The notes under the pieces were generated by a model. That model was not told the origin of the DNA and ran no database searches. It was given only the letters and a program-made list of their open reading frames with translations. Positions 1 to 12,835 of a stretch of DNA of 64,000 nucleotides are shown piece after piece. Position 1 is the first letter of the stretch; each line of letters starts with the position of its first letter. Both the position numbers and the translations under genes were made by a program. The DNA comes from Streptomyces spinosus (lineage in GTDB: Bacteria; Actinomycetota; Actinomycetes; Streptomycetales; Streptomycetaceae): contig NZ_JAINRC010000001.1 in the NCBI RefSeq assembly GCF_020400655.1, forward strand, positions 620,001 through 684,000. The letters run 5' to 3'.

Positions 1-1
1 G

Positions 2-85
2 CACCTCCTGGTGCCGGGCGCCACGGCTCCCGAGCCGCCGCTGCGCGCCGGGCCGGTGCACTGGGAACCCGGTGAGCGGCCGTAG
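2..85 (+). CDS. C-terminal end of an upstream gene (partial)
   Basis: An open frame enters from the left edge and stops at TAG 83-85, giving 27 residues rich in Pro and Gly. The fragment is too short to identify. It is read as the tail of a gene because codon third positions are GC-rich and the dnaK gene follows after 35 bases with its own ribosome binding site. Confidence 0.35.
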   Translation, partial: HLLVPGATAPEPPLRAGPVHWEPGERP

Positions 86-120
86 GGCACACGGGCCGAC
101 GAGGAAGAGGGAGCACGCAG

Positions 121-2007
<1,887 letters not shown>

Positions 2008-2009
2008 CG

Positions 2010-2459
2010 ATGGACGGGGCGCGGACGCGGAGCGCGGACGAGGCGGAGCGCCTGCTGCGGGAGCGCACCGCCGATCTCCAGCGGGTGAAGGCGGAGTACG
2101 ACAACTACCGCAAGCGGGTGCGGCGGGACCGCATGGCCGTGCGGGAGATCGCCGTCGCCAACGTGCTGACGGCTCTCCTGCCGGTGGTGGACGCCGTGGA
2201 CCGGGCGTGCGCGCACGAGCCGCTGACCCCCGGCCTGAAGGACATCGCCGACACGCTGCGGACCCGGCTGGGCTCCCTGGGGCTGCAGACGTTCGGGGAG
2301 GAGGGCGAGCCGTTCGACCCGGCGTGCCACGAGGCGGTCGCACACCACGCGGCGCCGGGCGCGCGGCGACTGGTCTGCGCGGAGATCCTGCACCCCGGCT
2401 ACCGCATCGGCGACCGCCTCCTGCGCCCCGCCCGTGTGACGGTGACGGGACCGCCGTGA
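2010..2459 (+). CDS. grpE: Nucleotide exchange factor GrpE (149 aa)
   Basis: Releases ADP from DnaK. The protein has the short N-terminal coiled-coil helix (EAERLLRERTADLQRVKAEYDNYRKR), the family sequence LLPVVDAVDRA and the C-terminal beta domain with FDPACHEAV and GYRIGDRLLRPARVTV. It is shorter at the N-terminus than typical GrpE (about 180-220 aa), lacking the acidic leader seen in many actinobacterial copies. The ATG begins 2 bases after the dnaK stop, so the two genes form one transcriptional unit. This is the nucleotide exchange partner of the DnaK encoded just upstream. Confidence 0.93.
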   Translation: MDGARTRSADEAERLLRERTADLQRVKAEYDNYRKRVRRDRMAVREIAVANVLTALLPVVDAVDRACAHEPLTPGLKDIADTLRTRLGSLGLQTFGEEGEPFDPACHEAVAHHAAPGARRLVCAEILHPGYRIGDRLLRPARVTVTGPP

Positions 2460-3061
2460 GACCGGGGGCGGGCACCTCCGGCGAGCAACGGTGACCGCGG
2501 TGACCCCGGGGTGGGCGAGGGCGCCCCGGGAAGCGAAGTCCGCCTGGAGACCGGGGGTGGGGCGGGCGGTCGGGAGGCCGGTGTGTCCGGGGGCGCGGCG
2601 GGCGACCCGGCCGGTGGGCGGCCGGGGGCGGATCCGCCGTGACCGGGCGGCAGCCCACGGACCGGCACGGGCGCGCGGACCGGGCGGACCAGGCGGACCG
2701 GGCGGAGAGAGCGGAGAGAGCGGACTGGCCCGACCGGCCGGACAGGGCGAACGGGGCGGACGGAGCGGACAGGGCGGACGGAGCGGACCGGCGGCGCTGT
2801 GGCCGACGGCGCCGGTCCGAAAGACCGCACGGGCCACGCCGGCCAGGCTTGCCCGCGCCCCACGGACCCGGTCCGAAAGACCCCCCGGACCGCCGAGCCG
2901 GGTGTGGACGCACCCGGCCTGGTCAGTGTCGAACACACGCAGGTGAGGTGCCGTGTCCGTCGTCCGCGGAGCCGAGTCCGGTCGGCAGGCCGGAGATTCG
3001 GCCTGTCCATCTCATGGACGGACCATAGCCATCCGGCGGAACGCGGTGCTACAAATACCGC
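2460..3061. other. Gene-free interval with GC-rich purine repeats
   Basis: About 600 bases without a convincing gene. Between about 2676 and 2792 the plus strand is an imperfect array of GCGGAC/GCGGAG units. Two identical 13-base sequences GGTCCGAAAGACC (2814-2826 and 2870-2882) each could form a small hairpin (GGTC/GACC arms around CGAAA). Open frames exist here only because of the GC content; they are Arg/Pro/Ala-rich with no recognisable domain. The promoter of the downstream phosphatase gene is probably in the last 200 bases. Confidence 0.6.
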
Positions 3062-5809
3062 ATGTCGGACGCACCCGTCCGATTCGGGCGCCTCTCATGG
3101 CGCACTGTGATCGGCAAGAGCCCCCGCAGCGTCGCCGGACAGGTCTTCCTGCTCCAGGTGGCGCTGGTGGTGCTGCTCGTGCTCTGCGCCGTCGTCGCTC
3201 TTGTACTGCAGTCGAAGCGGGACACCACCACGGAGGCCAGGCGGCGGTCCATAGCCGTCGCGCAGACCTTCGCCCACGCGCCGGGCCTGCTGCGCGCCCT
3301 GCAGAGCCCCGACCCGTCCCGTGTCCTCCAGCCGCTGACCGAGGCGGCACGCGGAACGGCGGGCGTGGACTTCATCGTGGTCATGAACACCCACGGCATC
3401 CGCTACACCCACCCCATACCCGACCGGATCGGCGAGCGGTTCGTGGGCAGGATAGGGCCCTCGCTGGCCGGGAAGGTCTACACCGAGAGCGTCCAGGGCC
3501 CACTGGGCCACGAGGTCCAGGCCACCGTGCCCGTGGACGACGCCCACGGCAAGGTCGTCGCCCTCGTCTCCGCCGGGCTGAAGGTCAAGCACGTCACCAG
3601 CGAGCTGGACCGGCAGCTGCCGATCATCCTCGCCGCGGGGGGCGGCGCCCTCGTGGTGTCGACCGGCGGCACGGCCCTGGTCGGCCGCAGGCTGCGGCGG
3701 CAGACCCACGGCCTCGGCCCGGACGAGATGACCCGCATGTACGAGCACCACGACGCGGTCCTGCACTCGGTGCGGGAGGGCGTCCTCATCATCGGCCCCG
3801 ACGGCCGGCTGCTGCTCGCCAACGACGAGGCCCGGCGCCTGCTGGAGCTGCCCCCCGACGCCGAGGGGCGCACGGTGCGGGAGCTGTCGGAGCTCGACCC
3901 GGCGACGGCGGAGCTGCTCGCCTCCGGGCGCGAGGCCAGCGACGAGGTGCACTTCGCCAAGGGACGCCTGCTGGCGGTCAACCAGCGGCCCACGGACTAC
4001 GCCGGCGGCCCCCGGGGCACCGTCGTGACGCTCCGCGACTCCACCGAGCTCCAGGCGGTGTCCGGCCGGGCCGAGGCCGCCCGCGAGCGGCTGGAGCTGC
4101 TGTACGACGCGGGGCTGTGCATCGGCAGCACCCTGGACGTGGTCCGCACCGCCGACGAACTCGCGCGGGTCGCCGTCCCCCGGTTCGCCGACTTCGTCAC
4201 CGTCGACCTGGCCGACGCCGTCCTCCAGGGCGAGGAACCGGCGCCGACGGCGCACGACATCCGCCGGGTGGTCGTGAGCGGCATCCAGGACGACCATCCC
4301 CTCTACGAGCTGGGCCGGCTGATCGACTTCCTGCCCTCCACCCCCCAGGCGCGCGGCTACGGCGCCGGACGCGCGGAGCTGGTGACCGACCTGTCGCAGG
4401 CCGCGGGCTGGCATGCGCAGGACCCGGAGCGGACCCGGCGGATCCTCGACTACGGCATCCACTCGCTCATCGCCGCTCCCATCCGGGCGCGCGGTGTCGT
4501 GCTGGGCATGGCCAACTTCTGGCGGTCCAAGCGGGAGCCCTTCGACGCGGAGGAGCTGGCCCTGGCGGAGGAGCTGGTGACCCGGGCCGCGGTCAGCATC
4601 GACAACGCCCGCCGGTACACCCGCGAGCACGCCCTCGCGGTCACCCTGCAGCGCAGTCTGCTGCCCCGGGCCCTGCCCGAGCAGAGCGCCCTCGACGTCG
4701 GCTACCGCTATCTGCCGGCGCAGTCCGGGGTGAGCGGTGACTGGTTCGACGTGATCCCGCTGTCGGGCAGCCGGGTGGCGCTGGCCGTCGGTGACGTGGT
4801 CGGACACGGTCTGCACGCCGCCGCGACGATGGGCCGGCTGCGGACCGCGGTGCACAACTTCTCCACGCTCGACCTGCCGCCCGACGAGCTGCTCCAGCAC
4901 GTGGACGACCTGGTCGGCCGCCTCGACCAGGACGAGCCCTGCCCGGAGAAGTCGGGCGAGATCGTCGGTGCCACCTGCCTGTACGCGATCTACGACCCGG
5001 TGACGCGCCGCTGTGTGATGGCCCGGGCCGGGCACCTCGCGCCCGCGCTGGTCCATCCCGACGGCAGCGTCACCTACCCCGACGTGCCGGCCGGGCCCCC
5101 GCTGGGCCTGGGCGGCCTGCCGTTCCAGACGGCCGAGCTGGAGCTGGCCGAGGGCAGCCAGCTGGTCCTGTACACCGACGGTCTGATCGAGGACCGCAGG
5201 CGTGACCTGGACGAGGGCATGGAGCTGCTGCGCCGGGCCCTGGCGGGTCACCCCGGCCGGTCGCCGGAGGAGAGCTGCCAGGCGGTGCTGGAGCAACTGC
5301 TGCCCGAGCGTCCCGGCGACGACGTCGCCCTGCTCGTCGCGCGCACCCGGGCCCTGCCGGCCGACCGGGTCGCCGACTGGGACGTGCCGCGCGACCCGGC
5401 CGCCGTGTCGGGGATGCGCGGGGTGGTCTCGGCGAAGCTGGCCGAGTGGGGACTGTCCGAGCTGGAGTTCGGCACGGAGCTGGTGCTGAGCGAGCTGATC
5501 ACCAACGCGATCCGGTACGGCTCCGACCCGATCCATGTGCGGCTCATCCACGACCGCACGCTGATCTGCGAAGTGGCCGACGGCAGCAGCACCTCGCCGC
5601 ATCTGCGGTACGCGGCGACGACCGACGAGGGCGGCCGGGGCCTGTTCCTGGTCTCGCAGCTCGCCGAGCGCTGGGGCACCCGCTACACACCCCAGGGCAA
5701 GGTGATCTGGGCGGAGCTGGCGGCACCGGATCTCACCCAGCTGCTCGGCGACTTCGCACACCTCGGGGACCTCGAAGACCTCGGGGACCTAGGGGACCTC
5801 GAGGACTGA
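3062..5809 (+). CDS. Membrane-bound PAS/GAF/SpoIIE phosphatase with HATPase domain (915 aa)
   Basis: Putative sensor that controls an anti-sigma/anti-anti-sigma partner-switching system. In order: a transmembrane helix near residues 27-50; an extracytoplasmic sensor of the single-Cache type (about 60-190, containing VMNTHGIRYTHPIPDRIG); a second hydrophobic helix near 185-205; a PAS region (about 225-335); a GAF domain (about 340-510); a PP2C/SpoIIE phosphatase domain (about 525-745, with SGDWFDVIPL, VGDVVGHG and ARAGHLAPALV); and an RsbW-like HATPase domain (about 765-890, with ELVLSELITNAIRYG and GGRGLFLVSQLAERWG). The kinase motif suggests phosphatase and kinase in one polypeptide, as is common in Streptomyces. 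The last residues repeat GDLEDLGDL, encoded by near-identical 9-21 base units. It stands alone, with no cognate STAS gene adjacent. Confidence 0.92.
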   Translation: MSDAPVRFGRLSWRTVIGKSPRSVAGQVFLLQVALVVLLVLCAVVALVLQSKRDTTTEARRRSIAVAQTFAHAPGLLRALQSPDPSRVLQPLTEAARGTAGVDFIVVMNTHGIRYTHPIPDRIGERFVGRIGPSLAGKVYTESVQGPLGHEVQATVPVDDAHGKVVALVSAGLKVKHVTSELDRQLPIILAAGGGALVVSTGGTALVGRRLRRQTHGLGPDEMTRMYEHHDAVLHSVREGVLIIGPDGRLLLANDEARRLLELPPDAEGRTVRELSELDPATAELLASGREASDEVHFAKGRLLAVNQRPTDYAGGPRGTVVTLRDSTELQAVSGRAEAARERLELLYDAGLCIGSTLDVVRTADELARVAVPRFADFVTVDLADAVLQGEEPAPTAHDIRRVVVSGIQDDHPLYELGRLIDFLPSTPQARGYGAGRAELVTDLSQAAGWHAQDPERTRRILDYGIHSLIAAPIRARGVVLGMANFWRSKREPFDAEELALAEELVTRAAVSIDNARRYTREHALAVTLQRSLLPRALPEQSALDVGYRYLPAQSGVSGDWFDVIPLSGSRVALAVGDVVGHGLHAAATMGRLRTAVHNFSTLDLPPDELLQHVDDLVGRLDQDEPCPEKSGEIVGATCLYAIYDPVTRRCVMARAGHLAPALVHPDGSVTYPDVPAGPPLGLGGLPFQTAELELAEGSQLVLYTDGLIEDRRRDLDEGMELLRRALAGHPGRSPEESCQAVLEQLLPERPGDDVALLVARTRALPADRVADWDVPRDPAAVSGMRGVVSAKLAEWGLSELEFGTELVLSELITNAIRYGSDPIHVRLIHDRTLICEVADGSSTSPHLRYAATTDEGGRGLFLVSQLAERWGTRYTPQGKVIWAELAAPDLTQLLGDFAHLGDLEDLGDLGDLED

Positions 5810-5985
5810 CGGTTCGGCCCGAGCGCGGCCGGCGCCCCGCAGAGCGCGCGACGACCCGCCCGGTGCCGGCCCAGCGGCGCGTACGCGCCGACACGCACAC
5901 CGGCGGCCGTCGCCGCGCCCGCCCCGCCGCGCCCCCGGACGAGGCCCATGAGGAGGCGTAAGGGCCCGTGCCGGGGACACGGCGA

Positions 5986-6019
5986 AGGGCCGTACCCCCG
6001 CTGCCGGGGATACGGCCCT
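5986..6019 (-). terminator. Hairpin downstream of aconitase
   Basis: Arms AGGGCCGTACCCC and GGGGATACGGCCCT pair over about 13 positions with one mismatch. The hairpin lies 26 bases past the aconitase stop codon on the minus strand. Streptomyces terminators often lack a U-tract, as here. It could also stop transcripts from the phosphatase gene on the plus strand. Confidence 0.7.
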
Positions 6020-6044
6020 GGACGGCTGTGCCGTGCCCTTGCGC

Positions 6045-8860
<2,816 letters not shown>

Positions 8861-8892
8861 CTGGAGTGGCGGCTACGGTGCGCCTCGGCAGA

Positions 8893-8910
8893 TATCTCGA
8901 TGTCGAGATA
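8893..8910. promoter_or_regulatory. Perfect palindrome, operator copy 1
   Basis: TATCTCGA-TG-TCGAGATA is a perfect inverted repeat with 8-base arms. Its core ATCTC-N6-GAGAT is identical to a second site at 9157-9172 next to the divergent gene. It lies about 130 bases upstream of the aconitase start. Likely binding site of a dimeric HTH protein, possibly the one encoded next door. Confidence 0.6.
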
Positions 8911-9156
8911 ACTCTAGTACATGGGCGCCGTCCGGTCATGCCCGACCCGGGTCCCGGGGCCCCGTACACCGCGCGCCGCACCACGCCGGCGGACCCGCGC
9001 CGCCGGCCGGGCCCCCGGACGGCCGGGGCGGCCCTCGGGCGGCCGGGGCGCACACCGCGGCCTGCCCCGCCTCCCCGGTCACCCGGCGTGCTCAGGAGCG
9101 ACCAGCCCTGACAGTCCGTCACCGACATCACCCGAATGGACCCCCTGACGGGCGTC

Positions 9157-9172
9157 ATCTCATATGTGAGAT
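9157..9172. promoter_or_regulatory. Operator copy 2 overlapping the HTH-MurA promoter
   Basis: ATCTC-ATATGT-GAGAT has the same arms and spacing as the palindrome at 8894-8909. It ends 12 bases before the ATG at 9185 and overlaps any -10 element there (TGAGAT 9167-9172 or TAGCCT 9172-9177). A bound protein would block this promoter, so autoregulation is the simplest reading. Confidence 0.55.
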
Positions 9173-9184
9173 AGCCTCAGCCTC

Positions 9185-10714
9185 ATGTCAGACGACTACC
9201 TCGTACGCATCGGCAAGCTCATCCGTGACGCCCGGCAGCACCGGGGCTGGACACAGGCGCAGCTCGCGGAGGCGCTCGGAACCAGCCAGAGCGCCGTCAA
9301 TCGCATCGAGCGCGGCAACCAGAACATCAGCCTTGAGATGATCGCCCGAATCGGTGAAGCCCTGGACAGCGAGATCGTGTCGCTGGGCTACGCGGGTCCG
9401 ATGCATCTGCGTGTGGTCGGCGGCCGCCGTCTGTCCGGCGCCATCGACGTCAAGACCAGCAAGAACGCCTGCGTGGCGCTGCTGTGCGCCTCGCTGCTGA
9501 ACAAGGGGCGCACGGTGCTGCGCCGTGTGGCGCGGATCGAGGAGGTCTACCGCCTGCTGGAGGTGCTCAACTCCATCGGTGTGCGCACCCGCTGGATCAA
9601 CGACGGGGTCGACCTCGAAATCGTCCCGCCCGCCGAGCTGGAGATGGACGCGATCGACGCGGAGGCCGCCGTCCGCACCCGCTCGATCATCATGTTCCTC
9701 GGCCCGCTGCTGCACCGCATGGACGCGTTCAAGCTGCCGTACGCCGGCGGCTGCGACCTGGGTACGCGGACCATCGAGCCGCACATGATCGCGCTGCGCC
9801 GGTTCGGCCTGGACGTCGCGGCCACCGAGGGCCACTACCACGCCCGGGTCGACCGCTCCGTCCGCCCCGACCGGCCGATCGTGCTGACCGAGCGCGGCGA
9901 CACGGTGACCGAGAACGCGCTGCTGGCCGCCGCCCGGCACGACGGCGTGACGGTCATCCGCAACGCCTCCTCCAACTACATGGTCCAGGACCTGTGTTTC
10001 TTCCTGGAGGCGCTGGGCGTCAGGGTGGAGGGCATCGGCACCACCACGCTCACCGTGCACGGCGTGCCGGACATCGACGTGGACGTCGACTACTCCCCCT
10101 CCGAGGACCCGGTCGAGGCGATGAGCCTGCTGGCCGCCGCCGTGGTCACCGAGTCGGAGCTGACGGTGCGCCGGGTGCCCATCGAGTTCCTGGAGATCGA
10201 GCTGGCGGTCCTGGAGGAGATGGGCCTCGACCACGACCGCTCGCCGGAGTACTGCGCGGACAACGGCCGCACCCGCCTGGTCGACCTCACGGTCCGCCCC
10301 TCCAAGCTGGAGGCGCCGATCGACAAGATCCACCCGATGCCGTTCCCCGGCCTGAACATCGACAACGTCCCGTTCTTCGCGGCCATCGCCGCGTCGGCGC
10401 AGGGCAAGACCCTCATCCACGACTGGGTCTACGACAACCGGGCCATCTACCTGACCGACCTCAACCGCCTCGGCGGACGGCTCCAGCTCCTGGACCCGCA
10501 CCGGGTGCTGGTCGAGGGCCCGACCCGCTGGCGCGCCGCCGAGATGATGTGCCCGCCGGCCCTGCGCCCCGCGGTGGTCGTTCTGCTGGCGATGATGGCG
10601 GCAGAGGGCACGTCGGTGCTGCGCAACGTCTACGTCATCAACCGCGGCTACGAGGACCTGGCAGAGCGCCTGAACTCGATCGGAGCGCAGATCGAGATCT
10701 TCCGGGACATCTGA
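9185..10714 (+). CDS. XRE-type HTH fused to MurA-like enolpyruvyl transferase (509 aa)
   Basis: Residues 5-62 form a lambda-repressor-type HTH (RDARQHRGWTQAQLAEALGTSQSAVNRIERG). Residues about 74-505 are an EPSP-synthase/MurA fold, the family that transfers enolpyruvyl from PEP to UDP-GlcNAc in peptidoglycan synthesis. The active-site Lys (K93 in TSKNACVALL) and the loop Cys that forms the PEP adduct in MurA (C190 in YAGGCDLGTRTIEPH) are both present, so it may be catalytic. A comparable gene is known divergent from aconitase in other Streptomyces, but its job is not established. There is no good ribosome binding site, and the possible -10 elements imply a leader of 0-5 bases, so translation is probably leaderless. 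It may sense a cell-wall precursor and act as a repressor. Confidence 0.9.
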   Translation: MSDDYLVRIGKLIRDARQHRGWTQAQLAEALGTSQSAVNRIERGNQNISLEMIARIGEALDSEIVSLGYAGPMHLRVVGGRRLSGAIDVKTSKNACVALLCASLLNKGRTVLRRVARIEEVYRLLEVLNSIGVRTRWINDGVDLEIVPPAELEMDAIDAEAAVRTRSIIMFLGPLLHRMDAFKLPYAGGCDLGTRTIEPHMIALRRFGLDVAATEGHYHARVDRSVRPDRPIVLTERGDTVTENALLAAARHDGVTVIRNASSNYMVQDLCFFLEALGVRVEGIGTTTLTVHGVPDIDVDVDYSPSEDPVEAMSLLAAAVVTESELTVRRVPIEFLEIELAVLEEMGLDHDRSPEYCADNGRTRLVDLTVRPSKLEAPIDKIHPMPFPGLNIDNVPFFAAIAASAQGKTLIHDWVYDNRAIYLTDLNRLGGRLQLLDPHRVLVEGPTRWRAAEMMCPPALRPAVVVLLAMMAAEGTSVLRNVYVINRGYEDLAERLNSIGAQIEIFRDI

Positions 10715-10740
10715 GGGTCCCGGGAGAGGGCGCCGCCAAC

Positions 10741-10776
10741 CCCCTCCTGACCCGCGTATACGTCAGCCAGGAGGGG
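10741..10776 (+). terminator. Hairpin after the HTH-MurA gene
   Basis: CCCCTCCTG (10741-10749) and CAGGAGGGG (10768-10776) are perfect complements around an 18-base loop that itself contains the palindrome CGTATACG. It lies 27 bases after the stop codon. Confidence 0.6.
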
Positions 10777-10834
10777 CACGGGGGACGCCGTCCGCGAGGC
10801 CGTGGGGCGGGGCTGACGCGGTCAGCCGGAGCCG

Positions 10835-10873
10835 CCGTCCGCCGCCGGCGCGGAACTCGCCGGCGGCGGACGG
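10835..10873 (+). terminator. Strong hairpin, 16-bp stem
   Basis: CCGTCCGCCGCCGGCG and CGCCGGCGGCGGACGG pair perfectly over 16 bases with a 7-base loop. Followed by TGGTTTG. Second stop signal behind the HTH-MurA gene and a boundary before the next gene. Confidence 0.75.
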
Positions 10874-11011
10874 TGGTTTGGCGGGGAGCGGGTGCGGTCA
10901 CTCGGGGAGCGCGAGCGGCCCGTTGCGACGGGTCCTCGCCTGTGCGATGCACCGGCCAGGCGCATCGGGAGCCAGTCCGGTGTCGCAGCCGGGCGGAACA
11001 GAAGGCGATCG

Positions 11012-12106
11012 ATGACGACGATCGGTGTCGAAGAGGAGTACCTGCTGCTCGACCCGGTCACGGGTCTACCGGTACCCGCGGCGGACAAGGTGCGGGCCGC
11101 GGCCGGCCTGGGGCATCTCGTGGCCGACCAGGAGGTGCACTGCGAGCTGCTTCAGGCGCAGGTGGAGGTGGCCACCCCGGTGTGCAGCACGCTGGAGGAG
11201 GTCGGCGGACACCTGCTCCGGCTGCGGCACGCCGTCGGGGCGGCCGCCGAGGCGCACGGCTGCCGGGTCGCGGCGTGCGCCACTCCCCCGCTGCGCCACG
11301 GCCGCCCCGTGGCCGTCACCGACCAGGCCCGGTACCGGGCCATGCTCACCCAGGCGCCCCAGCTCGTGGCGGAGCAGCTGGTCAACGGCATGCACGTGCA
11401 CGTCGGCGTACCCAGCCGGGACACCGGTGTGCAGATCCTGAACCGGATCCGGGTGTGGCTGCCGGCCCTGACCGCCCTGTCCGCGAACTCCCCGCTGTGG
11501 GACGGCCACGACACCGGCTTCGCCAGCTGGCGCACCGTGATCTTCAGTCGCTGGCCGGTCAGCGGCATGCCCCCGCACTTCGCCGACATCGCCGATCACG
11601 ACCGGCGCGTGCGGCAGCTGCTGGACAGCGGTCTGATCTCGGACACCGGTCAGCTGTACTGGCAGGCCCGGCTCTCGGCCCGGTACCCCACCGTCGAGGT
11701 GCGCTGCCTCGACGTGCAGTTGCGCGCGGACGACGCCGTGATGCTCGCGGGTCTCGTCCGGGCCCTAGTGGAGACGGTGCTCGCGGAGGCCGCCGCCGGC
11801 GCTCCGGCCCTCGACTGCGACCAGGAGCTGCTGCAGGCGAGCATGTGGCACGCGGCCCGCCACGGACTGAGCAGCACCCTGGTCGATCCGGGCGGCCGGC
11901 AGCGCCGGGCCGGCGAGATGCTGTACGAACTGCTGCGCTACGTCGCTCCCGCACTCGACGCGTCCGGCGACAACCGGCAGGTGACGGCACTCGTGCACCG
12001 GCTTCTGCAGGACGGCACCGGCGCGGACCGGCAGCGCGCCGCCCTGGCCGAAGGCGGCCTGCCCGCGGTCACCGACCTGATCCTCGCCCAGAGCACCGTG
12101 CCCTGA
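11012..12106 (+). CDS. YbdK-type carboxylate-amine ligase (GCS2 family, 364 aa)
   Basis: ATP-dependent ligase of the glutamate-cysteine ligase 2 family. YbdK shows weak glutamate-cysteine ligase activity in vitro, but the natural substrate is unknown, and Streptomyces carry several paralogues. The family start [14 protein letters not shown] sets the N-terminus. [23 protein letters not shown] and [26 protein letters not shown] are characteristic. The ATG at 11012 has an AAGG ribosome binding site 7 bases upstream. An upstream in-frame start at 10892 would add an unconserved leader. Single gene, converging on the DUF1360 gene. Confidence 0.88.
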   Translation: MTTIGVEEEYLLLDPVTGLPVPAADKVRAAAGLGHLVADQEVHCELLQAQVEVATPVCSTLEEVGGHLLRLRHAVGAAAEAHGCRVAACATPPLRHGRPVAVTDQARYRAMLTQAPQLVAEQLVNGMHVHVGVPSRDTGVQILNRIRVWLPALTALSANSPLWDGHDTGFASWRTVIFSRWPVSGMPPHFADIADHDRRVRQLLDSGLISDTGQLYWQARLSARYPTVEVRCLDVQLRADDAVMLAGLVRALVETVLAEAAAGAPALDCDQELLQASMWHAARHGLSSTLVDPGGRQRRAGEMLYELLRYVAPALDASGDNRQVTALVHRLLQDGTGADRQRAALAEGGLPAVTDLILAQSTVP

Positions 12107-12132
12107 GAGCCCTGAGCACCGCGCCCTGAGAG
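12091..12132 (+). repeat. 19-base direct repeat duplicating the gene end
   Basis: GAGCACCGTGCCCTGAGAG (12091-12109), which includes the stop codon of the ligase gene, recurs with one change at 12114-12132. It looks like a small tandem duplication; no function is suggested. Confidence 0.6.
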
Positions 12133-12292
12133 GTGCCGGCGGCGCACTCACCGTCGCCCGATCGCTCCGAAGGCGTGTCCGCGGGCAGGGAGCCGCAGTG
12201 GACGTGGTGCGCGCTCGAGCATGCCCCGGCGGGTACCCGCGACGACCGCCCTCACCCGCGTGGCCGGTCTCCTTCGACCCCTCGCCCGCGGG

Positions 12293-12835
12293 TCATTCAC
12301 CCGTCACCTTCTCGACCAGTGCGCCGTAGGCCAGTTGCAGGGCGTCCGCCCCGGCAAGGGCCGCGAGCGTGCCCATGGCGGTGCGGGTCGCGCGTGGCCA
12401 GAGGAGCTGGCCGGCGGTGAGGGTGGAGGCCACCCAGACACTCATGCAGAAGGGGCAGGTGGCCAGCTCCCCGAGGGTGTGCCTGCCGTTCTCGGGCTGT
12501 GCCTCCTCGTGCAGTTCGGCCGGGCCCTGCGGGGCGACGTACCGGGTGAAGGGAGCGCGCAGCGGGCTGGTGACCGATGCCTTGGTCAGCAGCCGGCTGA
12601 GCCGGAACGTGGCGACCGAGGCCAGGACGACGTCCCACGGCTCGGGCCGGTCGGGCAGCGGCCGGCCGCGCAGCCGTACGGCGGTGGCCCAGGCCGCCGT
12701 GTACGTGGCGAAGCCCGCCATGGCCGCGAGGTAGCCGCCCAGCGGGCGGTCGTGCCCTGCCGCGTACCGCCTTCCGGTCCGCCGCAGCAGCCCGTTCAGA
12801 CGTCCCGCGAGGCGGCCGTCAGCCATCGTGTCCAT
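12293..12835 (-). CDS. DUF1360 membrane protein (180 aa)
   Basis: Small integral membrane protein of the DUF1360 family, function unknown. It has hydrophobic segments near residues 35-55 (YLAAMAGFATYTAAWATAV), 70-90 and 130-170. The family signature ATFRLSRLLTKASVTSPLR is followed by LATCPFCMSVWVA, a Cys-x-x-Cys pair typical of the family. The start overlaps the end of the Rieske gene (17 bases, ATG 12835 behind GGGAG; an alternative ATG at 12826), so the two are cotranscribed and translationally coupled. In Streptomyces this family often sits near oxidative-stress or sporulation membrane genes, but no firm role is known. Confidence 0.85.
   Translation of the reverse strand: MDTMADGRLAGRLNGLLRRTGRRYAAGHDRPLGGYLAAMAGFATYTAAWATAVRLRGRPLPDRPEPWDVVLASVATFRLSRLLTKASVTSPLRAPFTRYVAPQGPAELHEEAQPENGRHTLGELATCPFCMSVWVASTLTAGQLLWPRATRTAMGTLAALAGADALQLAYGALVEKVTGE

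Noticed and set aside
2639..3010. Several open frames on both strands in the 2.5-3.0 kb gap
   Set aside because: Low-complexity Arg/Pro/Ala products from repeat DNA, no ribosome binding sites and no family resemblance.
12229..12240. Palindrome GCGGGTACCCGC between convergent genes as a terminator
   Set aside because: No loop can form without breaking inner pairs; it was not listed as a terminator.
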